Source: Strigamia acuminata
Lineage: Eukaryota > Arthropoda > Chilopoda > Geophilomorpha > Linotaeniidae
Reading direction: 5' to 3'
NCBI GenBank assembly: GCA_949358305.1
Contig: OX442322.1
Coordinates: forward strand, 1,240,001-1,304,000
DNA length: 64,000 bases
Shown here: positions 45,831 through 57,660 of the stretch, in pieces
Position numbering within the stretch: position 1 is the stretch's first letter
How the letters are laid out: each line of letters starts with the position of its first letter
Notes under the pieces: generated by a model
Database searches by the model: none
What the model saw: only the letters and a program-made list of their open reading frames with translations
What the model was told of the DNA's origin: nothing
Translations under genes and position numbers: made by a program

Positions 45831-46904
45831 TTAACTGGTGAATGACAAAATTAGGTTAATTTCCGATGCATATGACATTATATCATTGTTTTTTTCCAAT
45901 ATTTGTACGCTGTAATTAACATTTAACATACTTTTATCTGTATATTCTTTGGAATGTGTGATAAAATATTTTAATATTGAACCAAACGCTAGAGGGTTGT
46001 CTTTATCAGACGAAATCAAATAATCAAATTGTTCATTATGAATATTTGGACAAGGTTTGTGTAACGAGCAAATAAGATATACGTGTTTCTTAAGAAATAT
46101 ATTATGAAGTAAAAACGACTTGAAAGTCTGTTTGTTTTTGTCTAATTCATTTTTACTTAACAAAGTTGCGAGCTGTGAGCTGTGTTTTATAATTTTATCT
46201 CCAATGCGATTTAAATACATTGTATAAGGGGTAATATCTCTGATTGCATTGCCAGAATTTAATTCTAAATTTAAAGCATTTAAAATAATTGATACAGGTT
46301 TTTCTATATACTTCCCGGCAAAGGTCTTTAATGTATCGGATAACGAAGAAAATGAATTGCTGATGATTACCTTTAAATAAACACCTAAGTCTTTATAAAA
46401 TCTATAAACTTCTACAGCAATCCCCCCTCCATTAGAATTTCCGAATATTATGATTTGATCCGGACTAATCCCTCTTCGTAAATATGAATATACCATTAAG
46501 ATAGCGCTGTGTACAGAGTATTTTATATTAAAATGGAATTTTATTGTTGGTATAAATAAAATAATTAAAACCGGTAAAAGAATTAAAGTAATTACTAAGA
46601 TTTTCAATAAAATATTTAAAGGCATTAAAATAAATACAATAATGGGAACCATAAACAAAGTGGCATATCCGACGTATTTATGTTTATGGCCATAAATTTC
46701 TGAATTACTGTATTCCGCAAGAAAAGGATAAGCAAAAAAACTGACTTCTGTATTTTGAAAGTCAATACTGAGAGCAATATTTTTTACCGAGTTATGGAGG
46801 CTTTGTAGGTTATTATTGCCAATTCCTTGCAGATATATCATATATGTGCTGTCATTATTTGTCAATAAAGAAAAGTCGATTGCACTATAATGAACGCCAA
46901 TCAT
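45831..46904 (-). CDS. Alpha/beta-hydrolase-like protein with two hydrophobic segments
   Basis: An intact 357-residue ORF from the ATG at 46904. It has a nucleophile elbow GNSNGG (G155, candidate Ser157, G159) directly after IIIF and before a helix, preceded by YSYLRRGISPDQ. This is the classic strand-elbow-helix arrangement of alpha/beta hydrolases. YLQGIGNN near 24-31 could be the oxyanion strand. Between them two hydrophobic stretches (about 78-98 and 100-120) look like a membrane hairpin, unusual for the core fold. The acid and His of the triad cannot be fixed by eye. There are no introns and the composition is AT-rich. A host membrane-associated lipase/esterase-like gene or a gene acquired from a bacterium or virus are both open. 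Confidence 0.55.
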   Translation of the reverse strand: MIGVHYSAIDFSLLTNNDSTYMIYLQGIGNNNLQSLHNSVKNIALSIDFQNTEVSFFAYPFLAEYSNSEIYGHKHKYVGYATLFMVPIIVFILMPLNILLKILVITLILLPVLIILFIPTIKFHFNIKYSVHSAILMVYSYLRRGISPDQIIIFGNSNGGGIAVEVYRFYKDLGVYLKVIISNSFSSLSDTLKTFAGKYIEKPVSIILNALNLELNSGNAIRDITPYTMYLNRIGDKIIKHSSQLATLLSKNELDKNKQTFKSFLLHNIFLKKHVYLICSLHKPCPNIHNEQFDYLISSDKDNPLAFGSILKYFITHSKEYTDKSMLNVNYSVQILEKNNDIMSYASEINLILSFTS

Positions 46905-47089
46905 TTAGAAAGGAAATTCTTGGACTTTTTTTAATTATTTCAAAAAATACATTTTACTCACCTATTTAAAATAGAAAAAAAATCTATTGAAAGATTAAAT
47001 CAGTAAATTATTGTACATAACAAAATATAATATTTAATTCATTGACTAAAGGAAAAGAAATGTATAACATTATAGTCCAACAGACATAA

Positions 47090-47151
47090 CAGAATTAAAA
47101 TAAAAGAGGTATTTGGAGAGAGAGAGTGAAAGAATTTTACACTCTCAACGA
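47090..47151 (+). repeat. Dispersed direct repeat, copy 2
   Basis: Partner of 38617-38677. Here the reading frame continues past the repeat, after a 2-bp GA-run shift, for another 20 or so residues. Confidence 0.5.
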
Positions 47152-48325
47152 CATTCCGGATATCAAGCTCAAGCCACTTCTTCTTTCAATTATGTGGCAA
47201 AAAGCAATCAACAGAATGAATTACAAAATTTGTTTTTTTTATGTCTGATTAAAATGCTAGATGGAAATTTACTATTTTCAGTTGAGGCCGAGCAACAATC
47301 GACTGTGTTTTTGGTTCCATGCCGGACTTGATGCGCAAAGGTCGGCATGGCGTAGTGGATCGCCGTCGATCTACGTAGCTTCTAAGTTTTTTTCTTTTTT
47401 TTTTCATGTTTAATTTTAGTTATTTTAGGTTGATTTGTTATAATATGTTAAGATGGTGACGTGTGTTTTTTCATTTTTTTTTTGTGACAGGTGATTTTTC
47501 GACTTCATTCGGCGGACGGCCGAGCGTTTGGGCTGGGGGCGAGCGAACGAGCGTTCGGGCATTCGGGCAGGCGAACGGACCAGCGTTCGTCAGTGAAAAA
47601 AGTGAAAGAAAATGCCAGGCAACACCTGTAACTCATTATCACAAGCAGGGATTAAGTAAGGGAGCTGCCACCCCTTTTAATCCGAGGAGGGAAAAAAATT
47701 CTAAAATTCAATTTTTTTTAATTTAAATTTTAGGAGGAAACTAACCAAAAATTTGTATTCTCCGTGCTCAACTTAGTGGGAAATCAATGTTAAATCACGA
47801 AAATCGGATAATATTTGAGCACTTTGGAGACAATGAAAAATAATTTTTTTTTGGGAAAATTGACACCCGAAAAACGCTTTTTTCTGGCTTGTACACCAAA
47901 AAATTAAAATTTGGTCAATGTGAAGCTATAGAACAGGTCATTCCACACATATTAAAAAAAAAAATTTAAAAAACACTCATTATTAAGCGAGATAAACTGG
48001 AAAAACCAATTAACATGGGCTTCTATGGGAAAACAGTGGCGCCATCTACATGTCAAAGTTGGCGTGAGCTAGGGGTTACAAACCCTCTTAAGCAAAGAGC
48101 ATTGCCGTTAGTTTCCGCATTCTTGTAGTTCCAATTTTTGACGAGGGAGAGCACCAACTCGCGGACAGCTTGACTTATCTTTTTCCTGTGTTTTTGCTCT
48201 TTTCTTTCTTTTGCTTTAAAAACATACTCAGGGTGATCGTTGTATGGAGACATTAAGGTAGTTGTTTGTGTAGATTTCATTTCCACAGCCATTTCTACCG
48301 AAATCCATTCAAACATGACATATTT
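47152..48325. other. Spacer with locally GC-rich block; no supported gene
   Basis: 47500-47600 is rich in GCGAGCGAACGAGCGTTCGG-like repeats. A minus-strand ORF (48053-48601) overlaps the minisatellite, and its C-terminal 80 residues are of unknown origin. Nothing else is recognised. Confidence 0.4.
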
Positions 48326-48350
48326 GCGAGGGGGGCGACATTCGACCGAA

Positions 48351-48450
48351 TCTCTGACAATGGCTTCCGAATCCCGCCCGAATCTTTCCGAATCCCGCCC
48401 GAATCTTTCCGAATCCCACCGAATCTTCGAATCTCGAATCTTTAAGTTGT
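48351..48450 (+). repeat. GAATCC minisatellite, block 1
   Basis: CCGAATC(C/T) recurs every 9-20 bp. Further blocks lie at 48774-48912 and 56309-56440, the last two on either side of the Copia element. Confidence 0.8.
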
Positions 48451-48773
48451 ATACAAATCGAGGAAAATAAAGACAAAATTTATGATTAAAAAATATAATA
48501 ATATTTTTACAAAAAACTGGAATAACCAAGAGAATGACTGACAACTGTAAATAAATGTTCCACATTGAAATTGTCCTTGAAATTGACCGGAAAATCATCA
48601 TCGGAGGAAATTATACCTGCGCACCTCGCTGCGCGGTATCTGCGCATGCGCATTTATGATTTATCGCGAACTTCAAATTAATCCCGGAATCGAGCCCGAA
48701 TTCATCATTGTTCGCAATTGTGATTGCGTTTGATTGCGTGCTACCCTATTTTACCTTGTAAAAAAAATCATAT

Positions 48774-48912
48774 GAATCTTTCTGAATCCCATCCGAATCC
48801 TACCGAATCCTACCGAATCCCGCCGAATCCCATCCGAATCCCCCCGAATCCCATCCGAATCCCTCCGAATCTATCCGAATCCCCCCGAATCCCATTCAAA
48901 TCCCCCCGAATC
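48774..48912 (+). repeat. GAATCC minisatellite, block 2
   Basis: About ten copies of CCGAATCCC or CATCCGAATCC, ending at the Copia LTR start. Confidence 0.85.
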
Positions 48913-49448
48913 TGTAGGTTGGCAGCAGAGGAAAACAACCAAAAATGCTCGAAATCTCGGACGCAAATGAGCAAAAACGCGTCGTACGCCTCGTACGCGC
49001 GTATGGGCGACTTCGGCAATAATGAACGGACGAAACGGCCGCGAAACCTCGCTTATATGCCGGGGATTAAACGTACAAGTGCTTAAAAACATAAAAGCAA
49101 TTTAATCAAAGGAAAATACTCACATACAAGTGGGAAAACATATGAAAAACCATGAGGCGAGAACCAGGCGCTGGTCGCCGCCATCTTGGAAAAGCAAGTG
49201 ATACAAGAACGACACCTGGTGTCGTGAATTGGAATTATATAATCAAATAAATTGAGAATTAATAGGAAACACTGGACACAGCATGATGCTGTGTGTTAAA
49301 TAGCAATAAACAAATGTATAAGATCTAAATAAACAAATATCATCTGATATAAATAAAAACGAGATAAATACATCGGAGTTAAATAATTAACCAATAAGAA
49401 TATGATTTTATGTCACATCGACATAACTGGCGGTCCTATAGACCAACA
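48913..49448 (-). repeat. Copia 3' LTR
   Basis: 536 bp. On the minus strand it runs from TGTTGGTCTATAGG to CCAACCTACA. The polypurine tract GAAAGGGGGAAT lies at 49460-49449, immediately before it. Confidence 0.92.
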
Positions 49449-49655
49449 ATTCCCCCTTTCGATGGAGATAGAATCAGGGGAAACGAAATACAGTTACTGG
49501 AATTACAGTAGATACAGGTAATCGAAAATAAATAATAGAGTCGAATCGCCGAGCCGGGTACTGTTATTGAAAACGCCACGTAGGCCCGAATATTCCCACA
49601 GAAACTTGGAGATCCTCGAAGTCGGGTAAATAACGAAAGAATGTCACGATAAAGT

Positions 49656-52600
49656 CTAAAGTCGGAATACGCGGGAGATCAACGACTGAAGACGCTCTGA
49701 ACTGAGCCACTTAGTGAAGATGTCCGCGACGTTGTGCTCGCTGGACACTTTTCGGAGATCAAAACAGCCTGCCGTATACCATTCCCTAAGCCAGTGATAC
49801 TTGACGCGGATATGCTTCGTCTTCGAGTTTTCCACGTCGTTGGATGTGAATTGTATGCTGGCTAGGGCATCGGAATAAATAATTGGACGAGACAGGCGGT
49901 TCAAAATCGGGAATTCGGTGAAGATGTTATCGAGCCAAAAGGTTTCCTTCACGCATTCAACTAGGGCGAGGAATTCGGCTTTCATAGTTGAACACGCGAC
50001 AGTCGATTGTTTTCGACACGACCAGCCAATTGGCGCATTCCCGATATATGTTATGTAGCCACCGAAACTTAAAGAAGTTGCCAAGTCGCTAGCCCACGAT
50101 GCATCCGTATACGCCCATAACTGGCTTGATGTGCAGTTCGATAGTTCGATACGGTATTCAACGGTATTTGCCATGTACTGAAGAACTTGAAGGAGTGCAC
50201 GGATGTGGGTGTTGTCATAGCAAGTGTTAAATTGCGATAGCGAAATGACGGAGAATAAGATGTCGGGGCGCGTTCTCGATGCCAGGAAGAGTAATGACCC
50301 AATAAGTGAGCGGTAAGGAAAATCGATCAGGTCTTCTGTCGATGCTCGAACTAATGTGGTTCCGGGTGTCACTGGCACCTTCACGAGTCGATTTGTCGAT
50401 GTACCGTACTTCATGATGAGTTTCGCGATATATGCACGTTGAGAAATATAAGTGCGTCCCAATTCGCGGATAAACTCGACGCCTAACAGTTTGGTAATTG
50501 GGCCGAGGTTGACTATGTCGAATTTCGAAGTAATGAGTCGAATAATCCGGTCCAAAACACTGTCGGCTGCATAGAAAAGTACAATATCATCGACGTAGAC
50601 TAACATGACCGCGCAATTGCCGTAGATGTACACGCAGTTGCATGCGGGCATTTTTCGGAATCCGAGGGCTCGAAGTGCTTCGTCCAGTTTCAAATACCAC
50701 TGTCGGCCAGACTGGTGGAGTCCGTAAAGAGATTTCACGAGTAACCAAACGTTGTCGGGGTGATTACAGGTGGCACCTGCCGGGATGCGCATATAGACCT
50801 TGTGCTCCAGGTCCCCGTACAGGTATGCACATTTGACGTCGAGGTGTGCATCTTTCCATCCTCGTAGCACTACCAAAAGGCAAAAGAATAGACGAATGAG
50901 GACGAAATTTACTACTGGACTAAAGACTTCGTCGTAATCGATTCCGAAAGTTTGGCGAAAGCCTTGGGCGACAAGTCGAGCACGATATCGAGTAATCTTG
51001 CCGGTCGCATCTGATTTGAGTTTAAAAATCCACTTACAGCCCAGGATTGTCGTATCGGGCGGTTTCGGCACTTCGACATAGATTTCCCGCTCCTTAAAAG
51101 TTCCTAACTCTTCATCGATGGCTTCGCGCCATTTTGGAGCGTCGTCGAATTTGGGAATTTCCGCATACGATGACGGTTCGGTGCGACAGAGGTGAGCAAC
51201 ATGCCGAGGTAGAAGAGGAATCGTCGGTAGCGTATGTTCTATGTTGCCGAAAAAGAATAACTCTGGGTCGTAAGGGAGATTGTTTATGACACAGAATTCT
51301 TCGACGTCTCTGCGAGATCGAAGTCGAAGGCCGGGTTCGGGAAAATAGTAGACGTCGATATCTATCGAACCTGGCTGCTGGTCCTTTCGTAGGTGTTCTT
51401 CGCGAACCCATCTGCGAAACACTGTGTTCCCGCCGACATAACGCCAATAGAATGATGTCTTGCCGGCAGAAGGAGCTGCAACATGTGTTGCGCCAGGAGG
51501 CAATGGAGACATTTGCCTCTGATCGAAAATTGGCATTGTGTGCTGCAGAATGTTTGGACCAGCTTTCTTTCGTAACGTGATGAAACGATTTGGTGATATC
51601 GGTGGTGAAAGGCCGGGAGAACTGGCATTGGACGTTTCCGGTGACGCATGGGCAGACTGATTCAGTCGCAATTCTTCCGCGTCCGGTTGAACCGCAAATT
51701 CCTCGATCTGCTCAACGTCATCGTCGGTGTCCTGCCCTTCAGCTATTTGTTCGTGTTCCTCATTAGTAATCGGATGTGATACGGAACCACGAGCTGGAGT
51801 CGGCAATGTTGATGCACAAAGTTCTAATAACTGTCGTTCCGGCGTTGATGGGGGTGGAATGTGGACAATCTGCATAGGTGGCGTCTTTGATTTAGAAGCC
51901 GACTTAGATACAGATTTTTCCTCAGATATCGAATGCTCATCATCTGATGCTGGCTTGATCGACCAGTCCGCATATTGGACAGTGTCGTTGAATGACACTC
52001 TTTGTTGTTCATTGTTGGGTTCATAAAAGGATTCATTGTTGCCATTTGGTACATGTCGTAGGGATTTGCGATACGATTGATGCTCGTCTATGCGAACATG
52101 AGCCGATTCGGTGACCTTATTATCAACTGGATTCCAAATTCTGTAGCCACGTGTTGCAACCGCGTAACCAACGAGGTATCCTTCCCATGCGCGTGGCTCA
52201 AGCTTTTTACGGCCTGGCGCTGTGTAGTGGACCCAACATTTAGATCCGATCTTTCGTAAGTGTCGTAACGATAATGCTCGTTCACGCCAAAGTATGTATA
52301 GAACTTGATTTTTCAAGCGTGAATGAGGGCTTCTGTTCTTGATATAAGCGAAAGTTACTGCAAGCTCTGCCCATAGACCGGCCGGAAGTTTGGTTTCTTC
52401 ATGAATCGCGCGGATGTTGTCTGCCATCGTTCTGTTAATGCTTTCGGCCGTTCCATTCATCTGTGGGCTCGATGGGTTCGTTCGCTGCCCTTGGATCCCT
52501 TTGTCCTTCAAATAGCGCTCGAATTCATTGGACATGAATTCTCCGCCACGGTCTGTGCGAATGGCCTTGATCGTTGTATTCGCAACACGTTCGACTCTAG

Positions 52601-54668
52601 CGGCAAAGTCCTTAAAACATGCGAAGACTTGGGACTTTTGCGCCAATGGGGTAATTCAAGTATATCGTGTAGCGTCATCAATGATCGTTAGAACGAAACG
52701 AGCTCCACCGAAAGATGTTGCAGGAGCCGGTCCCCACACGTCCATATGCAGGAGGTCGAGCGCTTTTGCAGTACTCGGGTGAAGATCCGGTTTGTGTGAA
52801 ATTTTAATTGATTTTGCAAGACGACAGTCGTTGCAAGCGAGTTCCTGTTTGACTTCTCCAGGTTCCATTCCGTAAACTTGGTCGTTATTCGCCAACAGGC
52901 GCATTGCATTTGTGTGCAAATGCCCTAATCTGCTATGCCATAGACCCGTAGCATCCTTTACGTTTGCAGGGTTAGCAATTGCCCTCTTTGGTGACTTAGA
53001 AGGATTGCTCGGGGGAAGAGGTATGGCAGGAGGAGTATTAGGTAATGGCGTGGTCGGAATGGATTGGAGAACGTTGGAATAGGATTGGACAGGAGGATCA
53101 GGCTGGACATTGGTGGATTTGGGAGCAGTTTGAGACTGGATAGGATTGACGATTTGATTCGAAATTTGCTTCGAAATTGGTGGCATTTGAATGTGAAAAT
53201 TTGTAATATAGTCCTGACCCGATTTGCCCCTTTTCGGTTTCGGAATGTTCTCAAAATCCACTTCTGTGGTGACATAAGTCTGAACTGGTGGTTGCTGAAT
53301 TGGTGGCGGAATTGTCGTCGACACCGAAGTTGAAACCGTCGTAGACGCAGAAGGTGTTGAACATAAACCGTCCACATAATATAATCCTGCCTTCTCCTTT
53401 GCCCGAAGAATAGAACTTCGAATGTCCGATTGGTAGATATTGACTTCACCGTTGTAGAAGTGTATGTGATGACGTGTTTTATCAATTTTAGAAACCGAAA
53501 TCAAATTGGCTTCGAAGTTCGGTGCGAAAAGTACATTCGTCAAATTCACGATACAATTGCAGTCGTCTATCCTCGTGAGCAGTCGGACATTTCCTTTCCC
53601 GGTCACCTTGGACTTGCCTTGACCGAGTTCGATGTCGAAAGGCACGATGTAAACAAAATCTGTAAACCAAGCTCGAACATACGAAACGTGGTCCGTTGCG
53701 CCACAGTCGACAATCCATTCGTTGGATTGCATGAAATGAGCGACTGGGCGCGCTGGGGCTTGTGGGGCACTGGCGAAGAATGTCCCTTCTCGTGTTGGAC
53801 GAGAACAACCTCGCGGACGCGTATCATCCGGTTTTGGCGCAGAGTTTTTGTTGCGCTTCTTGCTCTTGCTTCGAGAGCGTTGAAAAGAAGCTGATGCCGA
53901 GGGTTGATTGCGATCCTCCCGCCGTGGATGGGGACACTTGTTCGCGTAGTGGCCCATCTCATTACAGTTGAAACATTTAATTTCCGATAACGGTCGACGA
54001 GGACGAGAATTCTTCCGGGATTGTTGGCCTTTTACAGACGAATGCACAGGAGACGAGTGTACATTATGCAGTCCCATCGGTTTTAATCGTAGATATTCGG
54101 CAATCAACTGTTCAGCAACCTTGGTCGGTGTGAATTCTGGATCGGGCCAATGATATATGGCGAACGTTGCTTGAGCGTATTCGGGCGGGAGTCGGTTGAG
54201 GTATTGATATGCATGATGATCGGGTGTCGTAACTTCTTTGATATCTGCCAATTGACGGACGAAGTGATCCACTCGATTGATAAAATCCTGCATTTCCTCA
54301 TTGGGTTCTAGATGTGGGGTCAAGAACTCAGACCGTAATGCTGCCCGTCGTGCCCGCGAACTAGGCACGTACGCTTTAGCCAGGACGTCCCATGCCTGTT
54401 TGGGAGTATCACAATTGTCCAGGGCCGAACGTTTGGGTTCGCTGACATACATGTAAATGTGTCCGAGAGCTTTGTCCTTTTTGACCATGTAACGCTCTTT
54501 TTCCTTTTCGGATAATGTTAAGAGATGGTCCGCCTCTTTCTCCTCCGTTACATGCCTCCAAAGGCCCTCGGATTTCAAAAGCATCCGCATCGCTCTTTGC
54601 CAGGGCTCGTAATTCCCAACAGAGAGGATGGGAATCCTGCTGACCGTCGTTTCCGTTGTCTTTTGCAT
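49656..54668 (-). pseudogene. gag-pol: Copia gag-pol polyprotein, one in-frame stop
   Basis: 1671 codons from the ATG at 54668 to the stop at 49656 in one frame, interrupted once by TGA at 52658-52656. The codon is in the integrase core where related proteins have Trp after RYT, so TGG to TGA is likely. Domains in order: gag; CCHC knuckle CFNCNEMGHYANKC; protease WIVDCGATDH (the usual DSG/DTG is DCG here); the GAG-pre-integrase zinc site (HSRLGHLH..CNDC); integrase D (HMDVWG), D (RTDRGGEF), E (NGTAESINRT); RT with YVDD; RNase H (YTDASWASD to ADIFTKWL). One stop apart, it looks young and complete. Confidence 0.92.
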
Positions 54669-55759
54669 CGCTGCAAAGATTCGGCGCACCACGCAAAATA
54701 CACAGACTCAGGAGAATGGTATAACGGCGATCGAAGCACTTCACTAAGGCACAAAAAGGTGTGGACGAATGTTTGTTCACACAAAATCGTTGCACTATTC
54801 ACTAAATCACCTCCCACGTGGTTCAAAGCGGATATCACCAGAAGGGGAGCCGATGCTACAATCGGCTGAGAACCTAAAGCAAGTGTCCCCCTAGCTTCCT
54901 TTATAGCCGCCTGGGGCTGCGGGAGTGCTAGGTGGCGCAGGGCTCAGCCTTGCTTTAGAATACGAACACCGCTTGGACAGACTTGTCCGTAGGGCAGTGT
55001 CGATGCTAAAGGATCCCTTCCAAAATACCCACTTAAAACTAACAATATAATAAAGGACAGGAAAGAGAAATAGATGAATCTCCCGTGGAAGGTCACACGG
55101 GCTCGCGGCAAAGCACGAGACGGGTTTTCTCGAAAAACCCGCTAGAAAAGCGCAATTCGGCTTCGAAAAACCGAATTCTTCTCGATTGAATCGAGGCTCT
55201 TCACTTAAAGCGTTGAAAACGACGTAATAATCAAAAATCGGCGATACTACATGCATGCCGGGGTGCATGAAGCGAGAATCGGCTCGTTTCTCGTTGTGAA
55301 ACGTCTCGTCGACGTTGGCGAAACGGAAAATCGTCGAAAATCTGAAAAAAATACGAAAATTCGCCTTGAAATTTGCGAGGCCGCACAATTTCGGACGAAA
55401 TTAGCTGGAGAATCACGTGAAGCGTAGCGCAGGTTGCTTGTGAACGTCGGTAGAACGTTGTCGACGTTGAAATCACGAAAATCCAGCTTGAAAATGGCGA
55501 GAAACCTGAAAATATAAATTCGCACGAAAATTCGCGAAACTCGCGGAATTTTCGGCGGTAAATGGTGAAAACAATTGGTGTACAACGTCGTCGTGACGTT
55601 GTATAAATCCAGGGTTGATTCGGCGGCGTGAAACGTCCCGAAAATAGCGAAAATCGTCGCGAACACCTGAAAATACAAAAATTGCCGCGAAAATCGCGAG
55701 AAACGCGAATTTTCGACAGCGGTTAGTGGAAATTAAGCGTGCAAAGGATGAAAACCATC
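54669..55759 (-). other. 5' leader of the Copia element
   Basis: About 1.1 kb between primer site and gag ATG. Several overlapping ORFs of 80-165 codons exist here on both strands, but they lack family features and carry direct repeats of CGAAAAT-type sequence. I treat them as non-coding. Confidence 0.6.
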
Positions 55760-55770
55760 CTCTGCTACCA
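55760..55770 (-). promoter_or_regulatory. Copia primer-binding site, initiator tRNA-Met
   Basis: The minus strand reads TGGTAGCAGAG two bases inside the 5' LTR. It complements the last 11 nt of animal initiator tRNA-Met. Confidence 0.75.
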
Positions 55771-55772
55771 AT

Positions 55773-56308
55773 TGTAGGTTGGCAGCAGAGGAAAACAACC
55801 AAAAATGCTCGAAATCTCGGGCGCAAATGAGCAAAAACGCGTCGTACGCCTCGTACGCGCGTATGGGCGACTTCGGCAATAATGAACGGACGAAACGGCC
55901 GCGAAACCTCGCTTATATGCCGGGGATTAAACGTACAAGTGCTTAAAAACATAAAAGCAATTTAATCAAAGGAAAATACTCACATACAAGTGGGAAAACA
56001 TATGAAAAACCTTGAGGCGAGAACCAGGCGCTGGTCGCCGCCATCTTGGAAAAGCAAGTGATACAAGAACGACACCTGGTGTCGTGAATTGGAATTATAT
56101 AATCAAATAAATTGAGAATTAATAGGAAACACTGGACACAGCATGATGCTGTGTGTTAAATAGCAATAAACAAATGTATAAGATCTAAATAAACAAATAT
56201 CATCTGATATAAATAAAAACGAGATAAATACATCGGAGTTAAATAATTAACCAATAAGAATATGATTTTATGTCACATCGACATAACTGGCGGTCCTATA
56301 GACCAACA
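55773..56308 (-). repeat. Copia 5' LTR
   Basis: 536 bp, partner of 48913-49448, with about two substitutions between them (near 55821 and 56011). Confidence 0.92.
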
Positions 56309-56440
56309 ATATCCCATCCGAATCCCCCCGAATCTATCCGAATCCCCCCAAATATATCCGAATCCCCCGAATCTTTCCGAATCTTTCCGAATCCCATCCG
56401 AATCTTTCGAATCCCAAAGAAGATTCGAATCTCTGACAAG
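56309..56440 (+). repeat. GAATCC minisatellite, block 3
   Basis: Continuation of block 2 beyond the Copia insertion; CCGAATCCCC and CCGAATCTTT variants. Confidence 0.82.
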
Positions 56441-56467
56441 CAGATTCTGATTGTCGCCCCCCCTCGC

Positions 56468-57349
56468 ACATTTGTGTGATTTTCTATTCTACGTGGTGTT
56501 CAAAACCATCACCAGATGGCCCCAACAGCCATTGGGAGCTTAGCAAGCAAAACCAAGGACTACTACTTGACAAAACCAAGTCAAGGGATAATGAAAATAA
56601 ATATTTACATGTAAATATTTTAAAATGAAAGTTTAAGGTTTAAAGTTTAAAATTATAAAATTAATAAAAGAATTAAAATTAAATTAAATTTATTGTTAAA
56701 ACTGACAAATTCAAAATTTACAAACTGTAAAGTTATTGTCCATGTTCATTGTAAAATGTCTTTTTAATTTTGTAAAGTTATTGTTGAAAACAAAAATTTA
56801 CAATCTTTGTAAATGTGACTTACAAAGCCAAAAGTATTAAATGCATAAATGCATAGAATATATTTATATTGAATAAAAAGCCCAAATTGGTGTAGCAAAT
56901 CACCTCAGCCAACATGGAAAGAGCCGTGAAATTGGTCTTCCACTCCTTGGAAGAACGCCAGTGGAAAAAAGTTAGGTCTAACCAAGCAATCATTAGAGGT
57001 GGATTTTTGCCTTTTTTTAAAGACACGCATCGTGTACGTATGCTTGCGTTTGGAAAACTGAAGATTTTGTCACAAACTGACACAAGGGGGAAGCCAGTAA
57101 ATTAGTTGTCTGAAAAAGTTTTAAGAAATAAACAAAGAAAAAAAGAAAAAGGTGAAAGGCGGCTGGTGCAGCGTTGCGCGCTGTTGTTTATCGCGCCTCA
57201 TTTATCCCGTCGAAATCTGCCTCGTCAAAATTCAACGATTCGGATGCTGTATTTGCCGCTGCATCGCTCAAACTCGTGAGGCGGAAGTGCTGCCTGCGCA
57301 GCGAGACGCGCCGTCTCCTCCGTAGATCGTTGCTGCCCCTGCGTACGGA
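56468..57349. other. Spacer, no supported gene
   Basis: AT-rich, with a 63-codon ORF (56914-57105) of unknown nature and repeated TTTACA/AATTTACAA runs at 56700-56820. 57170-57349 is GC-richer and may be the degraded upstream part of the pol fragment. Confidence 0.4.
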
Positions 57350-57660
57350 TTGGTTTCTCCTGTGGCTGCGGTGGCTAAAAATGCTGCGCTGCAGTGCTTC
57401 GACGGTGCAGCTGATCTCGACACGTTGCGAACAATTTTGAAAAAGCACAAGAACGTTTTTCGTGATGAAATTGGGCGTTACAACGTGGCACTGGTGAGCA
57501 TTGCTGTTGAAAATAAATTCACCCCAATTTTTTTAAAGGCTTACCTGGTGCCACTGTCGGTTAAACCAGCGTTGAAAACTGAACTGGGATGACTTCAAAA
57601 TTTGGGCATCATCACGCCAATCGCGTCGTCTCGATGGGCGACACCCGGACCTACTGCAGG
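57350..57660 (+). pseudogene. Gypsy-type pol fragment (start of RT)
   Basis: The frame reads LRTILKKHKNVFRDEIG, then a stretch ending KPALKTELG, a TGA at 57590-57592, and in the same frame LQNLGIITPIASSRWATP. This is the spacing of the protease-RT junction and first RT block of Gypsy elements. Homology to the sequence after 57660 is lost. Confidence 0.6.

Larger units (their letters stand above)
48913..56308 (-). mobile_element. Ty1/Copia element, nearly intact
   Basis: 7396 bp with 536-bp LTRs. Gag-pol lies on the minus strand in the order gag, protease, integrase, RT, RNase H, which is diagnostic of Copia. The LTRs differ at about two positions, so the insertion is recent. It sits inside the GAATCC minisatellite. 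The five flanking bases are GAATC on the left and ATATC on the right, so a perfect target duplication is not seen. Confidence 0.93.
48326..56467. mobile_element. Element with inverted ends and GAATCC minisatellite, split by Copia
   Basis: GCGAGGGGGGCGACA at 48326-48340 is mirrored by TGTCGCCCCCCCTCGC at 56452-56467. Apart from the Copia insertion (48913-56308) the interior is mostly a (C)CCGAATCCCATCCGAATC-type minisatellite plus unique sequence at 48480-48770. No transposase is present, so this is a non-autonomous element or a foldback repeat. The target duplication is uncertain. Confidence 0.5.

Noticed and set aside
47348-47358. TGGCGTAGTGG resembling a pol III A box, possible tRNA-derived SINE
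   Set aside because: No B box (GGTTCGANTCC) at the right distance and no A-rich tail or duplication.
48053-48601. 182-codon minus-strand ORF
   Set aside because: Half of it is translated minisatellite (RDSERFGRDSE repeats); the remaining C-terminus has no recognised family.
54891-55952. ORFs of 81-165 codons in the Copia leader and 5' LTR
   Set aside because: They overlap each other, span the LTR and primer site, and have no domain; read as chance frames in a less AT-rich leader.
48351-56440. Regular GAATCC repeats considered as a CRISPR array
   Set aside because: Units are contiguous and variable in length with no unique spacers; this is a eukaryotic minisatellite.
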